63,031 bases of DNA. Origin: Microvirga alba (GTDB taxonomy: Bacteria > Pseudomonadota > Alphaproteobacteria > Rhizobiales > Beijerinckiaceae). Shown in pieces: positions 54,418 to 62,979 of the stretch (within the stretch, counting starts at the first letter, position 1; each line of letters begins with the position of its first letter). Under the pieces are notes generated by a model, which saw only the letters and a list, made by a program, of their open reading frames with translations, was not told where the DNA came from and searched no databases. The DNA is taken from the NCBI RefSeq assembly GCF_015694465.1, contig NZ_JADQDO010000014.1:1-63031 (forward strand), given 5' to 3'. Both the position numbers and the translations under genes were made by a program.

Positions 54418-54630
54418 ATGGCAAATATGAGCTCAAGCGCGGCCTGTGCGAACTGCCGCTTTTATGACGATCACAAGTTGAACGGCGCTATCGCCAAAGA
54501 CGATTCAGGCCTTTGCCGCTTTAACCCCCCGATCAATCAGCCCAATGCCCAAGGACATGGCCTGTGGCCTGTCGTAGGGGGGCGGGATTGGTGTGGACAT
54601 TTTTCTCCGGACCAACTCCCCGCAGAGTAA
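54418..54630 (+). CDS. Small four-Cys protein of unknown function
   Basis: A 70-residue protein with a CANCRFYDD motif, a central CRFNPP and a C-terminal GGRDWCGHF, giving four Cys that could hold a zinc ion or Fe-S cluster. GGAG just before ATG 54418 favours this start over the one four codons upstream. Proteins of this pattern occur in alphaproteobacteria as uncharacterised small proteins. It stands alone between the nrd region and an IS110 relic. Confidence 0.6.
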   Translation: MANMSSSAACANCRFYDDHKLNGAIAKDDSGLCRFNPPINQPNAQGHGLWPVVGGRDWCGHFSPDQLPAE

Positions 54631-54770
54631 CAGCGGCATATTTTAGTGGAGGGCCGGCTACGCGCCTGCTCTTCATTCTTTCCATTGATCACAACCGCTC
54701 AATGGTCCGACTGATCTGGATTGGCACCGCTGTGGCCCCGCTGGCGAACCAGTGACGTGGACCACTGACC

Positions 54771-54890
54771 ATGCCCGAGATCGCCACGATCGGCCTTGAT
54801 ATCCCAAAGAACGTCTTCCAGGTGCACGACGTGGACAGGAGTGGAAAGATCGTCCTGCGCAAGGCGCTGCCGTGTCAAAGGCGGAGCAAT
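54771..54890 (+). pseudogene. N-terminal relic of an IS110-family transposase
   Basis: From ATG 54771 the frame reads EIATIGLDIPKNVFQVHDVD and GKIVLRKALP. This is the conserved start of IS110-type DEDD transposases (IGIDLAKNVFQVHG.D..G), including the first catalytic Asp of the GLD motif. The match ends after ~38 codons and the rest of the ~340-residue protein is missing. The open frame continues to 55130 as antisense of the IclR gene. The other bases between 54631 and 54985 show no gene. Confidence 0.65.
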
Positions 54891-54985
54891 TCCAGGCCAG
54901 TGGGGCGACGTAAAAGCTCGCCTCGGCGGTTCCGCCGCAGGACCCCTTTAACGAAGCTCCTGTATCGGCGCCATCTGGCGACCGC

Positions 54986-55765
54986 TCACTCTACGTTCAT
55001 GTATCCGTTCTGGGCCGATAACAGGCCCGTGAATTTCAGCAGCTCTTTGACGTCCTTGCTTTCTGCGCCAACGTCGAGATTTTTCGCGAGGCCGATGATC
55101 GTAATCGCAAGCTTCATTTGCCGCGTATGATCATAAACCGGGGACGATATTGCATTGACGCCCGGAATTGGGTTGCCAAGCGCGGTTCCATAGCCGAGCC
55201 GCTTTATTTTTGCGATTTCACGCCGAAAGGCTGTTGGATGGCTCGCTGAAGTTGTGTCAGCCTGTTTCTTCTTGCTTATTTCGGCCCTCACATAAGGCCA
55301 TACGAGGCTCTCAGGCATAAAGGCGGCGAAGACCTTTCCCGTCGCCGTTCCTACAATCGAATACACGGTACCGGCCCGCAAATTGACGTGAACCTGGTCT
55401 CCGCCCTCATTTACCTGAACAATAGTGGGACCGTGTGTTCCCCAGACGGAGACGGTCACCATCATTCCGATCTGTGCGGCAAGCTCGCCGGCGGCCGTGC
55501 AAGCAAGGCGCAGCGGTTCATGGCTGCGCATCCTTGCCACGCCCAGCTGAAGGGCCAGCGGCCCCAGTTGGTACAGCCCTCGCGCATCCTGCTCAATCAA
55601 GCCCAATTTGCGAAAACTCACAAGATACGCATGGGCCTGTGCGGCCGGAATTGCAGCAAGCGCTGCAATATCCTTCAACATAAGCGCCCCACCAGCCGTA
55701 GAAAGCACGATGAGAATACGCCCGCCCACCTCTATCGACTGTACACCGCGTCCTTCAATGTTCAT
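54986..55765 (-). CDS. IclR-family transcriptional regulator
   Basis: A 259-residue regulator: N-terminal winged HTH (~10-70, GGRILIVLSTAGGALMLKDIA) and a C-terminal effector domain (~90-250, TVSVWGTHGPTIVQV, VGTATGKVFAAFMP, GVNAISSPVYD). Such proteins control catabolism of aromatic and other organic acids and bind palindromic operators. Three related near-palindromes at 59957, 61172 and 61578 upstream of the neighbouring transcription units are its likely targets. It lies at the left end of the cluster, 340 bases from the permease stop, transcribed in the same direction. Confidence 0.85.
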   Translation of the reverse strand: MNIEGRGVQSIEVGGRILIVLSTAGGALMLKDIAALAAIPAAQAHAYLVSFRKLGLIEQDARGLYQLGPLALQLGVARMRSHEPLRLACTAAGELAAQIGMMVTVSVWGTHGPTIVQVNEGGDQVHVNLRAGTVYSIVGTATGKVFAAFMPESLVWPYVRAEISKKKQADTTSASHPTAFRREIAKIKRLGYGTALGNPIPGVNAISSPVYDHTRQMKLAITIIGLAKNLDVGAESKDVKELLKFTGLLSAQNGYMNVE

Positions 55766-56106
55766 CTTTCACCTGGCTGTCGGCGCGACGAAGGCATTTT
55801 CATCTATAATCGCGCTACATATTCCTGAACACTTAAGACACGACCTTGCTCAGGATGTCGGATGAATGCCCTTAAAACATCGAAATGACAATCCCTGGGC
55901 TCTCCCGGCCGGACCAAAACCGAACAATGACCGGCGGTTGACTGAGTATTCAGCCCGGGACATACGCTCGGCATGGACCCTGGACTAGCCATCCCAACCC
56001 CACTTGGACGGCTAGCCCCAATCATTCACGCCACAACCATTCACCTGTACCGGGGAGCGGCCTTGGCCCACCCCGAACTGAAGAGACCACGTGGTGCGGG
56101 ACCTGG
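55766..56106. other. Intergenic region between permease and IclR genes
   Basis: About 340 bases without a recognisable gene. The spacing suggests the IclR gene has its own promoter here. No copy of the cluster's GCGAA...TTCGTT operator was found in this gap, so autoregulation through that site is not supported. Confidence 0.35.
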
Positions 56107-56934
56107 CTATTGCTTCCAACGCAGCAGCCGCTGCTCGGCAAGGACCATCAGATAGTTCAGCCCGATGGAGAACGTCGCCAGGACAACGAGCAGACCAAAC
56201 ACACCGGCAACCTCGAAGGTTTGCGAGTAGTAGGTAATCTGCCGACCCCATCCATGTTGGGCCGCAAGCATCTCGCCGACGACCGCCCCCAGGAGGGCGT
56301 AAACCGCCGCCAGCCTCAAGCCAGCAAAAATCGATGGGATCGCGTAGGGAAGAACAACCTTCAAATAGGTTTGGCGTGAGGTTGCCCCCATCGCCCTCGC
56401 CATCATCATGATGTCGGAGTCAGTCGCCCGGGCGCCTGCATTGGTGTTTACCAATGTGATGAAGAAGACAAGGCTGAATGCGAGAACGATCTTGGATTCG
56501 GTGCCAATTCCGAACCAGAGAATGAAAAGCGGCGCAAGCGCCACGCGCGGCAACGCGTTGAATCCGCTCAGAAATGGGCTGAGCACGCGATCCGCCGTCG
56601 TAAAGCGCGCCAGCAGCAACCCCGATACGATGCCTGCTACGCTACCAATAGAGAACCCCATAAGGGTCTCATATATCGTATAGCTGGCATCCACGAATAT
56701 TTCGCCACCTGCGATATACTTCCACAGGAACAGGGCCGTTTTCGTGGGAGTCGAGATATAGAATTCCGGCACATAGCCCCACTGGACAGCGTAATGCCAA
56801 ACCGCCAGCAGGGCCACAAGGAAACCTAACCTCAACGTCCACACCAAGAGGCTGGTGGATGCTTTCTTCGATTCAGCCTGTGACGCCGTCACGGCATCAG
56901 CCCGATTTGCAGTGCTAGACTTCGACGCGACCAT
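56107..56934 (-). CDS. SsuC/TauC-like ABC permease
   Basis: A 275-residue permease of the nitrate/sulfonate/taurine type with ~6 membrane helices (LGFLVALLAVWHYAVQWG near the N-terminus), FLSGFNALPRVALAPLFILW and the EAA-like loop MMMARAMGATSRQTYLKVVL, ending LNYLMVLAEQRLLRWK. It starts 16 bases after the ATPase stop. With the ATPase and the NMT1-like binding protein it forms an importer for a small organic acid or amine. Confidence 0.87.
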   Translation of the reverse strand: MVASKSSTANRADAVTASQAESKKASTSLLVWTLRLGFLVALLAVWHYAVQWGYVPEFYISTPTKTALFLWKYIAGGEIFVDASYTIYETLMGFSIGSVAGIVSGLLLARFTTADRVLSPFLSGFNALPRVALAPLFILWFGIGTESKIVLAFSLVFFITLVNTNAGARATDSDIMMMARAMGATSRQTYLKVVLPYAIPSIFAGLRLAAVYALLGAVVGEMLAAQHGWGRQITYYSQTFEVAGVFGLLVVLATFSIGLNYLMVLAEQRLLRWKQ

Positions 56935-56950
56935 CTTCCTATGACCTCAT

Positions 56951-57811
56951 TTACTTCGACCGAAGAAGTTCCCAAATTTCCCGAGCAACGACCTGGAACT
57001 CAGGCATATACCTGATGCTCTCCACGTTCCGCGGCCGGGGAAGATTTGTCATCCTGTCCAAGATGATCCGCCCGGGATTGGCGCCAAAGACGAGGATCCG
57101 GTCCGCAAGCGCGACAGCCTCGTCAAGATCGTGCGTAACCAGCACGGCGGTTTTATGCGTGTCCTGCCAGAGGAGTTCGAACTCTGACTCCAGCTGCAGC
57201 TTGGTCTGCGCATCGAGGGCTGCGAATGGTTCGTCCAGAAGAAAGATGTCAGGTTCGATAGCCATCGTTCGGGCAAGCGCCACCCGTTGTCGCATTCCTT
57301 GAGAAAGCTGAGACGGATAAGCATTTTCAAACTTGCTCAACCCGACCAGCTTCAATAATTTCTGTGACCGCGCTCGTCGGGCATCCGCGGGCACTCCCCG
57401 CAGTTCCAGACCAAACTCGACGTTGTCCCGGGCGGTACGCCAAGGGAGCAAAGCATCCCTGGCGAACATATATCCCATCGACCGGCTCGGCCCCTTCACC
57501 TCTTCATTGTTGAGATAGACTTGGCCCTTCGACGGCGCCACCAGGCCGGCCATCATGTTCAATACCGTTGTCTTACCGCATCCGCTGGGGCCAACGATTG
57601 CGAGGAACTGGCCCGCGGGAACATCGATGCTGACATCTTCGACGGCGGTAAACGGCTTCCCTTCATGTCCTTTGAAAATCTGAAAGACATTCTGCACCGA
57701 GATTGCGATGTCACCTGACGGCTTTCGCGATACGGCGCTTGGAGATTTTACACCTGAAGAATCGGCAGATTCATATGGAATTGCCTTTGCTGAGTTTCCG
57801 TCCACGCACAT
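56951..57811 (-). CDS. SsuB/TauB-like ABC ATP-binding protein
   Basis: A 286-residue ATPase: Walker A GPSGCGKTT, signature LSQGMRQR (Gln replacing the first Gly, common in this subfamily), Walker B IFLLDEPFAALD, and switch His in VTHDLDEAV. About 35 extra N-terminal residues precede the core. ATG at 57811 follows GGGGAG, a strong ribosome site, so the extension is probably real. It lies in the leftward operon between an amidohydrolase-fold gene and the permease. Confidence 0.88.
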   Translation of the reverse strand: MCVDGNSAKAIPYESADSSGVKSPSAVSRKPSGDIAISVQNVFQIFKGHEGKPFTAVEDVSIDVPAGQFLAIVGPSGCGKTTVLNMMAGLVAPSKGQVYLNNEEVKGPSRSMGYMFARDALLPWRTARDNVEFGLELRGVPADARRARSQKLLKLVGLSKFENAYPSQLSQGMRQRVALARTMAIEPDIFLLDEPFAALDAQTKLQLESEFELLWQDTHKTAVLVTHDLDEAVALADRILVFGANPGRIILDRMTNLPRPRNVESIRYMPEFQVVAREIWELLRSK

Positions 57812-57907
57812 ATTCTCCCCGTATTTTGCGCTACATTTCGACGTAGAGCATTTGGTTCCACAAAGTGGCGACGCTTAACGCGCGTGGCCAACTTTGCTCA
57901 TGCACAC

Positions 57908-58732
57908 TTAATGATCGTCGCTGATGCCCAACAACGCCGCTGCGTTAGAGAACGACACCTTCCTCCACGCACCCTCGTCCCATTCGATTTGCGCCTTAAA
58001 CGAGTCGATCGATTCCAGCGTTGAGAATGGGTATGCGCTCGCGTAGATGATCTGATCCTGCAGCAGGCCATTCGCCGCCTCGAAGACGGGAAATGCACCT
58101 GGCAAATTCCAGTAAATCGACGGCTCGATGAAGACGTTCGTCCGGCGATAGGCGAGCGCGAGGAATTCCGTTGCCTGCGGCCAACAAGCATGCGAACAGA
58201 CGAAATTGGTGCCGGGAAGGTCTGCGGCCGGCGCGTCGACAGTGGACGGATCGCCATACTTTCCGACGAACGGCCCCATCGTAATGATCACCGGGACCCC
58301 CAACTCTGCAGCCTTTTCATAGATTGGATAGACGGACCGATCATCCACGAAGACTTTGGCCCGACCGGGATCGATCGAAATTCCCTTGAGGCCTAACTCA
58401 CGGACACATCGCTCCATCTCCTCGAGAGCAAAAGCCTGATCGGAAATGTCGATTCCGGCGACACCCAGGAGACGGCCCGATGACGCTGCGGCGCAACTCG
58501 CCACGTAATCATTGGACACCCCGAAAGTCATTTCACCGAGCGTCGTGGACTGGCGGCCTGTAAATACGCCGATGTCCACGCCGGCCTTCTTCAGATGTTC
58601 AAAGAAATTCTCAAGCGGCTCCGGATTGGGCACAGGGAGCCCCCAGCGACGCCAGTTCAACGCCCGCGAAGGCCCCGACACCAACGCCATGTATTCAGGG
58701 GTAATTGGTCGAGTACGAAAGTCGATTAACAT
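57908..58732 (-). CDS. Amidohydrolase-fold protein with degenerate metal site (paralogue 1)
   Basis: A 274-residue TIM-barrel protein of the amidohydrolase_2/ACMSD-like family (barrel order, SIDPGRAKVFVDD, NGLLQDQIIYAS). The N-terminal metal motif DxHxH reads MLIDFRTRPI (R6 and R8 instead of two His), the mid-barrel His is T151, and the C-terminal Asp of GSDYP is A233; only H181 remains. It probably cannot hold the usual divalent metal. It belongs to the transporter operon, 118 bases after the binding-protein stop. Its paralogue at 61651 shows the same losses, so they are a family trait rather than decay. Confidence 0.8.
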   Translation of the reverse strand: MLIDFRTRPITPEYMALVSGPSRALNWRRWGLPVPNPEPLENFFEHLKKAGVDIGVFTGRQSTTLGEMTFGVSNDYVASCAAASSGRLLGVAGIDISDQAFALEEMERCVRELGLKGISIDPGRAKVFVDDRSVYPIYEKAAELGVPVIITMGPFVGKYGDPSTVDAPAADLPGTNFVCSHACWPQATEFLALAYRRTNVFIEPSIYWNLPGAFPVFEAANGLLQDQIIYASAYPFSTLESIDSFKAQIEWDEGAWRKVSFSNAAALLGISDDH

Positions 58733-58850
58733 TCGTTGGCTCCACTATGCCGTACCACCTTGAGGCCCGGCAAGATTTCGAACCTGAGCATCGCTCAGGG
58801 GGTTGGCTTGGGATGTCGAGAATTTCAATTCGACGCGGTTAAAGCTTGCC

Positions 58851-59876
58851 TCACGGTTGCCAGACAAAATCACTGCAGTTCGTGGCCTGAGAGGAAGCAA
58901 TCTGCTGCGTCTCGATCAGCCACTTCACGCCGTTGTCGAGTGCCTTGCAGCTGGTCTTGCTCGAGAAGCCCGCACGATTCTGCAGCAACATGGCCCGGAT
59001 GATCGCTTCATCTGCAGCCGAATGCTTTTTGAAACTCTTTACGACTTTATCGTCGTTCTTCGGATCGTTGATAAAATTGATGGCTTCGCTGATGGACGCC
59101 GCGAACAGGCGGTACTTTTCCGGATTCTTCTCGATAGATGCCTTGGGCGCAAAAGCAGCATGACCGGACCAAGAGTCCATCAGCGCACCCTTCCGCAGAT
59201 CGACCAAGTCGCGGCCGATCTTAAGATTATCGACCAACATCGCCCTCGAAGGCTCAACGGACACGATATAGTCAGCTTGCCCAGCCCTAAGGGCATTTGC
59301 CAGAACAACGCTGCCGCCCAGCGCCAAAACATAGGCATCCGACTCCTTCAGCCCTCCCTCCGCGAGAAGGGATCGTGCCGTGAAGTAATTGTCAGAACCG
59401 ATCGCGGTTACGCCGATGCGTTTACCCTTCAAGCACTTGATCGGCTCGGGATAAGGCAGCTTGGCCTCTGGGCACGCGTCAATCAGCTCATTTTTACCGA
59501 TCAGCGAATAGATTGGTCCTTCGATCGTATTAACGACCATTCTCAGGGGATGATCTGGATTCTTTGTATTGAACACCATGATGAATGTCGGCGCGATGAA
59601 CATCACATCAATGCTTCCGCCGGAAACAGCGGAAACCGCCACCGTACTCTGATTGAGGTTGATCAGTTCGACGTCCAAGCCATTCTTTTTGAAGAAGCCC
59701 TCTTCATACGCAATATAGGTGGGAAGCATGGTAAAATTGCCGTCGGAATGCTGAACCTTAAATTTGGTCTGAGCATTTCCGGCGGCCGTCATTCCTGCAA
59801 GCATGGCGGTCGCCAGCGCGACGGAACGGAATATGCGCCCTCCGCCGATTTTCCTGATGATTGCGCAGCAGTCCAT
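58851..59876 (-). CDS. NMT1/SsuA-like ABC solute-binding protein
   Basis: A 341-residue periplasmic binding protein. The signal peptide (~1-36) ends AAGNAQ. The mature start FKVQHSDGNFTMLPTYIAYEEGFFKKNGLDV is typical for NMT1/taurine-type proteins, as is SGGSIDVMFIAP and KGKRIGVTAIGSDNYFTARSLL. The start at 59876 is chosen because GGGAGGAG precedes it; upstream in-frame codons cross the operator. It is the first gene of the leftward operon binding protein-amidohydrolase-ATPase-permease, with an operator copy ~80-105 bases upstream. Confidence 0.87.
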   Translation of the reverse strand: MDCCAIIRKIGGGRIFRSVALATAMLAGMTAAGNAQTKFKVQHSDGNFTMLPTYIAYEEGFFKKNGLDVELINLNQSTVAVSAVSGGSIDVMFIAPTFIMVFNTKNPDHPLRMVVNTIEGPIYSLIGKNELIDACPEAKLPYPEPIKCLKGKRIGVTAIGSDNYFTARSLLAEGGLKESDAYVLALGGSVVLANALRAGQADYIVSVEPSRAMLVDNLKIGRDLVDLRKGALMDSWSGHAAFAPKASIEKNPEKYRLFAASISEAINFINDPKNDDKVVKSFKKHSAADEAIIRAMLLQNRAGFSSKTSCKALDNGVKWLIETQQIASSQATNCSDFVWQP

Positions 59877-59956
59877 CGAAACTCCTCCCTTTTTCATTGA
59901 TGTGCTTTTGTGAAGGACGCTAATTGACGAAAATTGAAAGCGCAAGACGATTTTCG

Positions 59957-59981
59957 TATTTAGCGAACCAATTCGTTGATT
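59957..59981. promoter_or_regulatory. Near-palindromic operator, copy C
   Basis: TTAGCGAACCAATTCGTTGA, part of a 25-base block, lies upstream of the binding-protein gene. It shares GCGAAyynATTCGTT with the copies at 61172-61195 and 61578-61600. The half-sites GCGAA and TTCGT are imperfect inverted repeats. Likely bound by the IclR protein of the cluster (inference). Confidence 0.55.
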
Positions 59982-60154
59982 CATGCCCGTAAGGCCTTTG
60001 GCGTCCCCTTGCCGAAAGCCGCACGTTGGACCCGCCCACGGACCGAAGGAGCCTGCCGCACTGTTGTTTGCAAGGCCGCGAACAACCTGGAATGACAAGT
60101 CAATCCACCCCCGGCGAACACCCTTAGGCCGAGAGCGGATTGACTTGAGTCAGA

Positions 60155-61114
60155 CTACACGAGCCCCTGAAGGGCACCCCACACTTCGCGGTCGCGTTCG
60201 GCCGTCCAGACCACCGGCGTGTCAACCCCCGAGGCCTCGTCAAACGCGCGGCTGACGTTAAACGGAAGGCAATGCTCGTAGATGGCGAACCCTTCGAACT
60301 TCGGGTCCATTGCCCTGCGCGTTTCCTCAAAGGTCTCTCTCAAAGTGAGGTCTCGGGCCACGGCAAGTTCGGCGGATGTGTAAAGGGTACCAACAAAATC
60401 ACGGGTCATGGCTACCGCACCTCGAACGTCTGCGCGCGTCCGCAAAGCATCGCCGCGGCCCGGCACGATCGCCTGGGGATTGAAGTCGACGATCCGATCA
60501 AGAGTTTGCGGCCAGTCCCGAAGGTGTGCGTCGCCGCAATAGCAAGCCGACTGATACTCCACGAGATCACCGGTGAACATGACATTGGCGTCCGGCACCC
60601 AGGCCACGATGTCGCCCGCCGTATGACCGCGGCCCAATTGCATCAATCTGACCTCCCGCCTCCCGAGGAAAAGCGTCATCTCCTCCTTGAATGAAATGGT
60701 TGGCCAGGTCAGCCCCTGTGGGATTTCTTCCTTTCCGCGAAATAAGCGCGGAAACCTCCCGATCTCTGAAGCCTTATCCTGCTCTCCACGCTCGACAATC
60801 AGCTGATAGGTCGCGTCGGACGCCACAATTGACTGCGCCGCGTACGCAGACGCTCCCAATACCCTTACTGCGTGATAATGCGTCAGCACGACATATTTGA
60901 TCGGCTTGTCCGTTACAGCGCGGACATGCTCGATGACGTCTTTGGCCATGCGCGGCGTTGCTTGCGCATCGACGACCATACAACAATCGTCGCCGACGAT
61001 GACCCCCGTGTTCGGATCGCCGTCTGCCGTGAAGGCGTACAGGTCCGGCCCGACTTCCACGAACGCGGAGGATTTTTCCGTCAGATCCCCCGTGGAAGCA
61101 AACTGCTTGTTCAT
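60155..61114 (-). CDS. MBL-fold metallo-hydrolase with one metal site
   Basis: A 319-residue metallo-beta-lactamase-fold protein. The HxHxDH motif reads H79-Y-H81-A-V83-R84 (LTHYHAVRVLGAS), H164 (GRGHTAGD) and D183 (FTGDLVEY) are kept, but the last ligand His of PGHG is R220 (VPGRGDAL). Thus site 1 (H79, H81, H164) is intact and site 2 is lost, suggesting a mononuclear enzyme. This His-Tyr-His-Ala-Val-Arg variant is a recognisable MBL subgroup. It is a single leftward gene with an operator copy 58-81 bases upstream, in the same regulon as the importer. Substrate unknown. Confidence 0.83.
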   Translation of the reverse strand: MNKQFASTGDLTEKSSAFVEVGPDLYAFTADGDPNTGVIVGDDCCMVVDAQATPRMAKDVIEHVRAVTDKPIKYVVLTHYHAVRVLGASAYAAQSIVASDATYQLIVERGEQDKASEIGRFPRLFRGKEEIPQGLTWPTISFKEEMTLFLGRREVRLMQLGRGHTAGDIVAWVPDANVMFTGDLVEYQSACYCGDAHLRDWPQTLDRIVDFNPQAIVPGRGDALRTRADVRGAVAMTRDFVGTLYTSAELAVARDLTLRETFEETRRAMDPKFEGFAIYEHCLPFNVSRAFDEASGVDTPVVWTAERDREVWGALQGLV

Positions 61115-61171
61115 TCTGTCTTCTCCTATCTCAAATGGATCGCGACCACAGCGGGCAATACTGAAGTTCGC

Positions 61172-61195
61172 TTATTGCGAATTCATTCGTTCTTA
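61172..61195. promoter_or_regulatory. Near-palindromic operator, copy B
   Basis: TTATTGCGAATTCATTCGTT, part of a 24-base block, lies 58-81 bases upstream of the MBL gene start. It is the most symmetrical copy, with GCGAAT and ATTCGT arms separated by TC. It shares TTATTGCGAAT and ATTCGTT with copy A. Confidence 0.6.
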
Positions 61196-61577
61196 CTCAT
61201 CGCAAATGGAAATAGCAACCAACCCTGCGCCGGCCGGGAGGCCCCAAAAGGGGCGCAGGGCGATGGGAGCAGGGCTCAATCGGCTCCCGACGAACGGACA
61301 TAGAAGGTCGCTTCCGCACAGACGCGGCCTCAAATGGCCCCATGATGACCTCCCTGCAAATGAAGGCATATCGACGAAAATGCGCGCCGCCGCCCTGGGA
61401 CGAGCACTGCGCCCACGTTCGATTCCGATTGGTTTTCTTGGGTGTCGTCGCCGAGCTGCGCCCAGAGCTCGCAAAAGGACCTGTTGGATGAGCTGCGATT
61501 GCAACCCGGGACCAAAACCCCGGACCTCAGCAACTCACATCGCTCGATCGAGTCGTGAATTCGTTCTGATATTTGGT

Positions 61578-61600
61578 TATTGCGAATCTATTCGTTTATG
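61578..61600. promoter_or_regulatory. Near-palindromic operator, copy A
   Basis: TTATTGCGAATCTATTCGTT, part of a 23-base block, lies 51-73 bases upstream of the rightward amidohydrolase-fold gene. It matches copy B at 18 of the 20 positions quoted. Position relative to the start fits an operator overlapping the promoter. Confidence 0.6.
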
Positions 61601-61650
61601 TTAGCCTCGCCTTCTCCCATGCTAGGCTGCTCATAGATTCTGGAGATGAA

Positions 61651-62493
61651 ATGAAGATCATAGATTTCAGGCTTCGCCCCCCATACAAGGGCTTCCTCAA
61701 TGCGCGGATTTACACGCGACAAGACATCAGCGGCAAATTCACCAACCAGCTTGGCTTTCCGGTGCCGCGCTCCGCGACAGAGAAGTCCATCGACCTGATG
61801 TTCACAGAGATGGACGAGGCTGGCATCGATATCGGGGTTGTGGTCGGTCGCAACACCAAGGTTCTTGGCGCCGTCCCCAATACCGACGTCGCTGAAATGG
61901 CGCGCGAATTTCCGAAGCGACTCGTCGCCGTTGCCTCGATCGATCCAGCCGATCGGAAGGACGCAATGCGTCAAATGGAAGAAGCGCTGGCCCTTGGGAT
62001 GCGCGGCGTCAATCTTGAGCCAGGCATGATGGCTGAGCCGATGCATCTCGATGATCGCCGCCTGTATCCCATTTATGCCTTCTGCGAAGACAATGACATT
62101 CCGACCATCCTGATGGGCGGCGGCAATGCCGGACCGGATATCAGCTACACGTCACCCGAACACATCGACAGGGTTCTTGGGGATTTCCCCAACCTGAAAA
62201 TCGTGTCCTCTCATGGAAGCTGGCCTTGGGTGAAGGAAATCATCCATGTCGCCTTCCGCCGGCCGAACCTCTATCTTTCTCCAGATATGTATCTCTACAA
62301 TCTCCCGGGAATGACGGATTACATCGCGGCCGCGAACGGCTTCCTGCAGGACCGTTTTCTGTTTGGAACTGCTTATCCGCTTTGCCCGCTCATTGAATAC
62401 ACGAAGTGGTTCCGGACCCTTCCGTTGGACGCAGACGTCATGCAGAAAGTCCTGTACACGAACGCAGCCAGACTTCTCAAAATCGAAACCTAA
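61651..62493 (+). CDS. Amidohydrolase-fold protein with degenerate metal site (paralogue 2)
   Basis: A 280-residue paralogue of the 57908 protein. The N-terminal motif is IIDFRLRPPY (R7, R9 for the two His), the mid-barrel His is M155 (IPTILMGGG), H188 (IVSSHGSWPW) is kept, and the GSDYP Asp is A241 (LFGTAYPL). The rest of the barrel is well formed (GVNLEPGMMAEP, AANGFLQDRFLFG). GGAG precedes ATG 61651. It is transcribed alone and rightward under operator copy A. With its paralogue it probably acts on the compound brought in by the SsuABC-type importer, by a mechanism not relying on the standard metal. Confidence 0.8.
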   Translation: MKIIDFRLRPPYKGFLNARIYTRQDISGKFTNQLGFPVPRSATEKSIDLMFTEMDEAGIDIGVVVGRNTKVLGAVPNTDVAEMAREFPKRLVAVASIDPADRKDAMRQMEEALALGMRGVNLEPGMMAEPMHLDDRRLYPIYAFCEDNDIPTILMGGGNAGPDISYTSPEHIDRVLGDFPNLKIVSSHGSWPWVKEIIHVAFRRPNLYLSPDMYLYNLPGMTDYIAAANGFLQDRFLFGTAYPLCPLIEYTKWFRTLPLDADVMQKVLYTNAARLLKIET

Positions 62494-62979
62494 ATTTTCC
62501 ATATGGTAGCGTCATCTGACGCCGCATCATGGATTCTCTTGCCGACGATACGCCCGTTCACGATCGGATTGACGTGAACGGGATAGCGTTTAAGAGTTCT
62601 TCTCTATTCGGCGATTTGAGGTCAAGCGCTTTCAGGTCCTCCACATTCCCGATGTTTGACGTCACTTGCGGGTCCTTGCTTCTCTTCGGGATTAGCTCTC
62701 GGGCTCTCTCCCATGATGGGATCAGAAGAATGAGGCAGTCCAATCTGTTGCGCGTTCTGGTCGCGCCAGGCGCGACCGACACAAGAGCCCTAGCGAACTC
62801 ACCTTATCCATCGTCCCGCAAGGGACGTCTCTCCAGCTGGCGCAAACTTGTCTACCTTTCTGTTCGTGTGACAGGCTGTGCCAACGGGGACGTCACGTTA
62901 ACTCGGGCATGAGACTGGGCCTGTGGCGGGGGATGTCACGGTAACTCTTGGTCAGGGATCTCTGGCTTAATTGCTGAGG
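62494..62979. other. Non-coding stretch before the terminal IS element
   Basis: About 485 bases without a supported gene. Short open frames exist on both strands but show no family resemblance or ribosome sites. Related phrases GGGGACGTCACGTTAACTC (62887-62905) and GGGGATGTCACGGTAACTC (62929-62947) form a direct repeat of ~19 bases with 2 mismatches and may mark the end region of the following IS element. Confidence 0.35.

Larger units (their letters stand above)
61115..61650. other. Divergent promoter region with two operator copies
   Basis: About 535 bases between the MBL gene (leftward) and the second amidohydrolase gene (rightward). It contains operator copies at 61172-61195 and 61578-61600, each close to one of the two starts, and a right-half-site-like TGAATTCGTTCTG near 61555-61568. 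The middle (61200-61550) is GC-rich and shows no recognisable gene on either strand. Confidence 0.45.

Noticed and set aside
58721..58740. ATTCGTTGG near the first amidohydrolase start, considered as a fourth operator copy
   Set aside because: Only one half-site matches, and it overlaps the start codon.
62529..62912. 127-codon plus-strand frame and a 74-codon minus-strand frame
   Set aside because: Neither has a ribosome site, domain resemblance or convincing codon pattern; both overlap a short direct repeat near an IS element.
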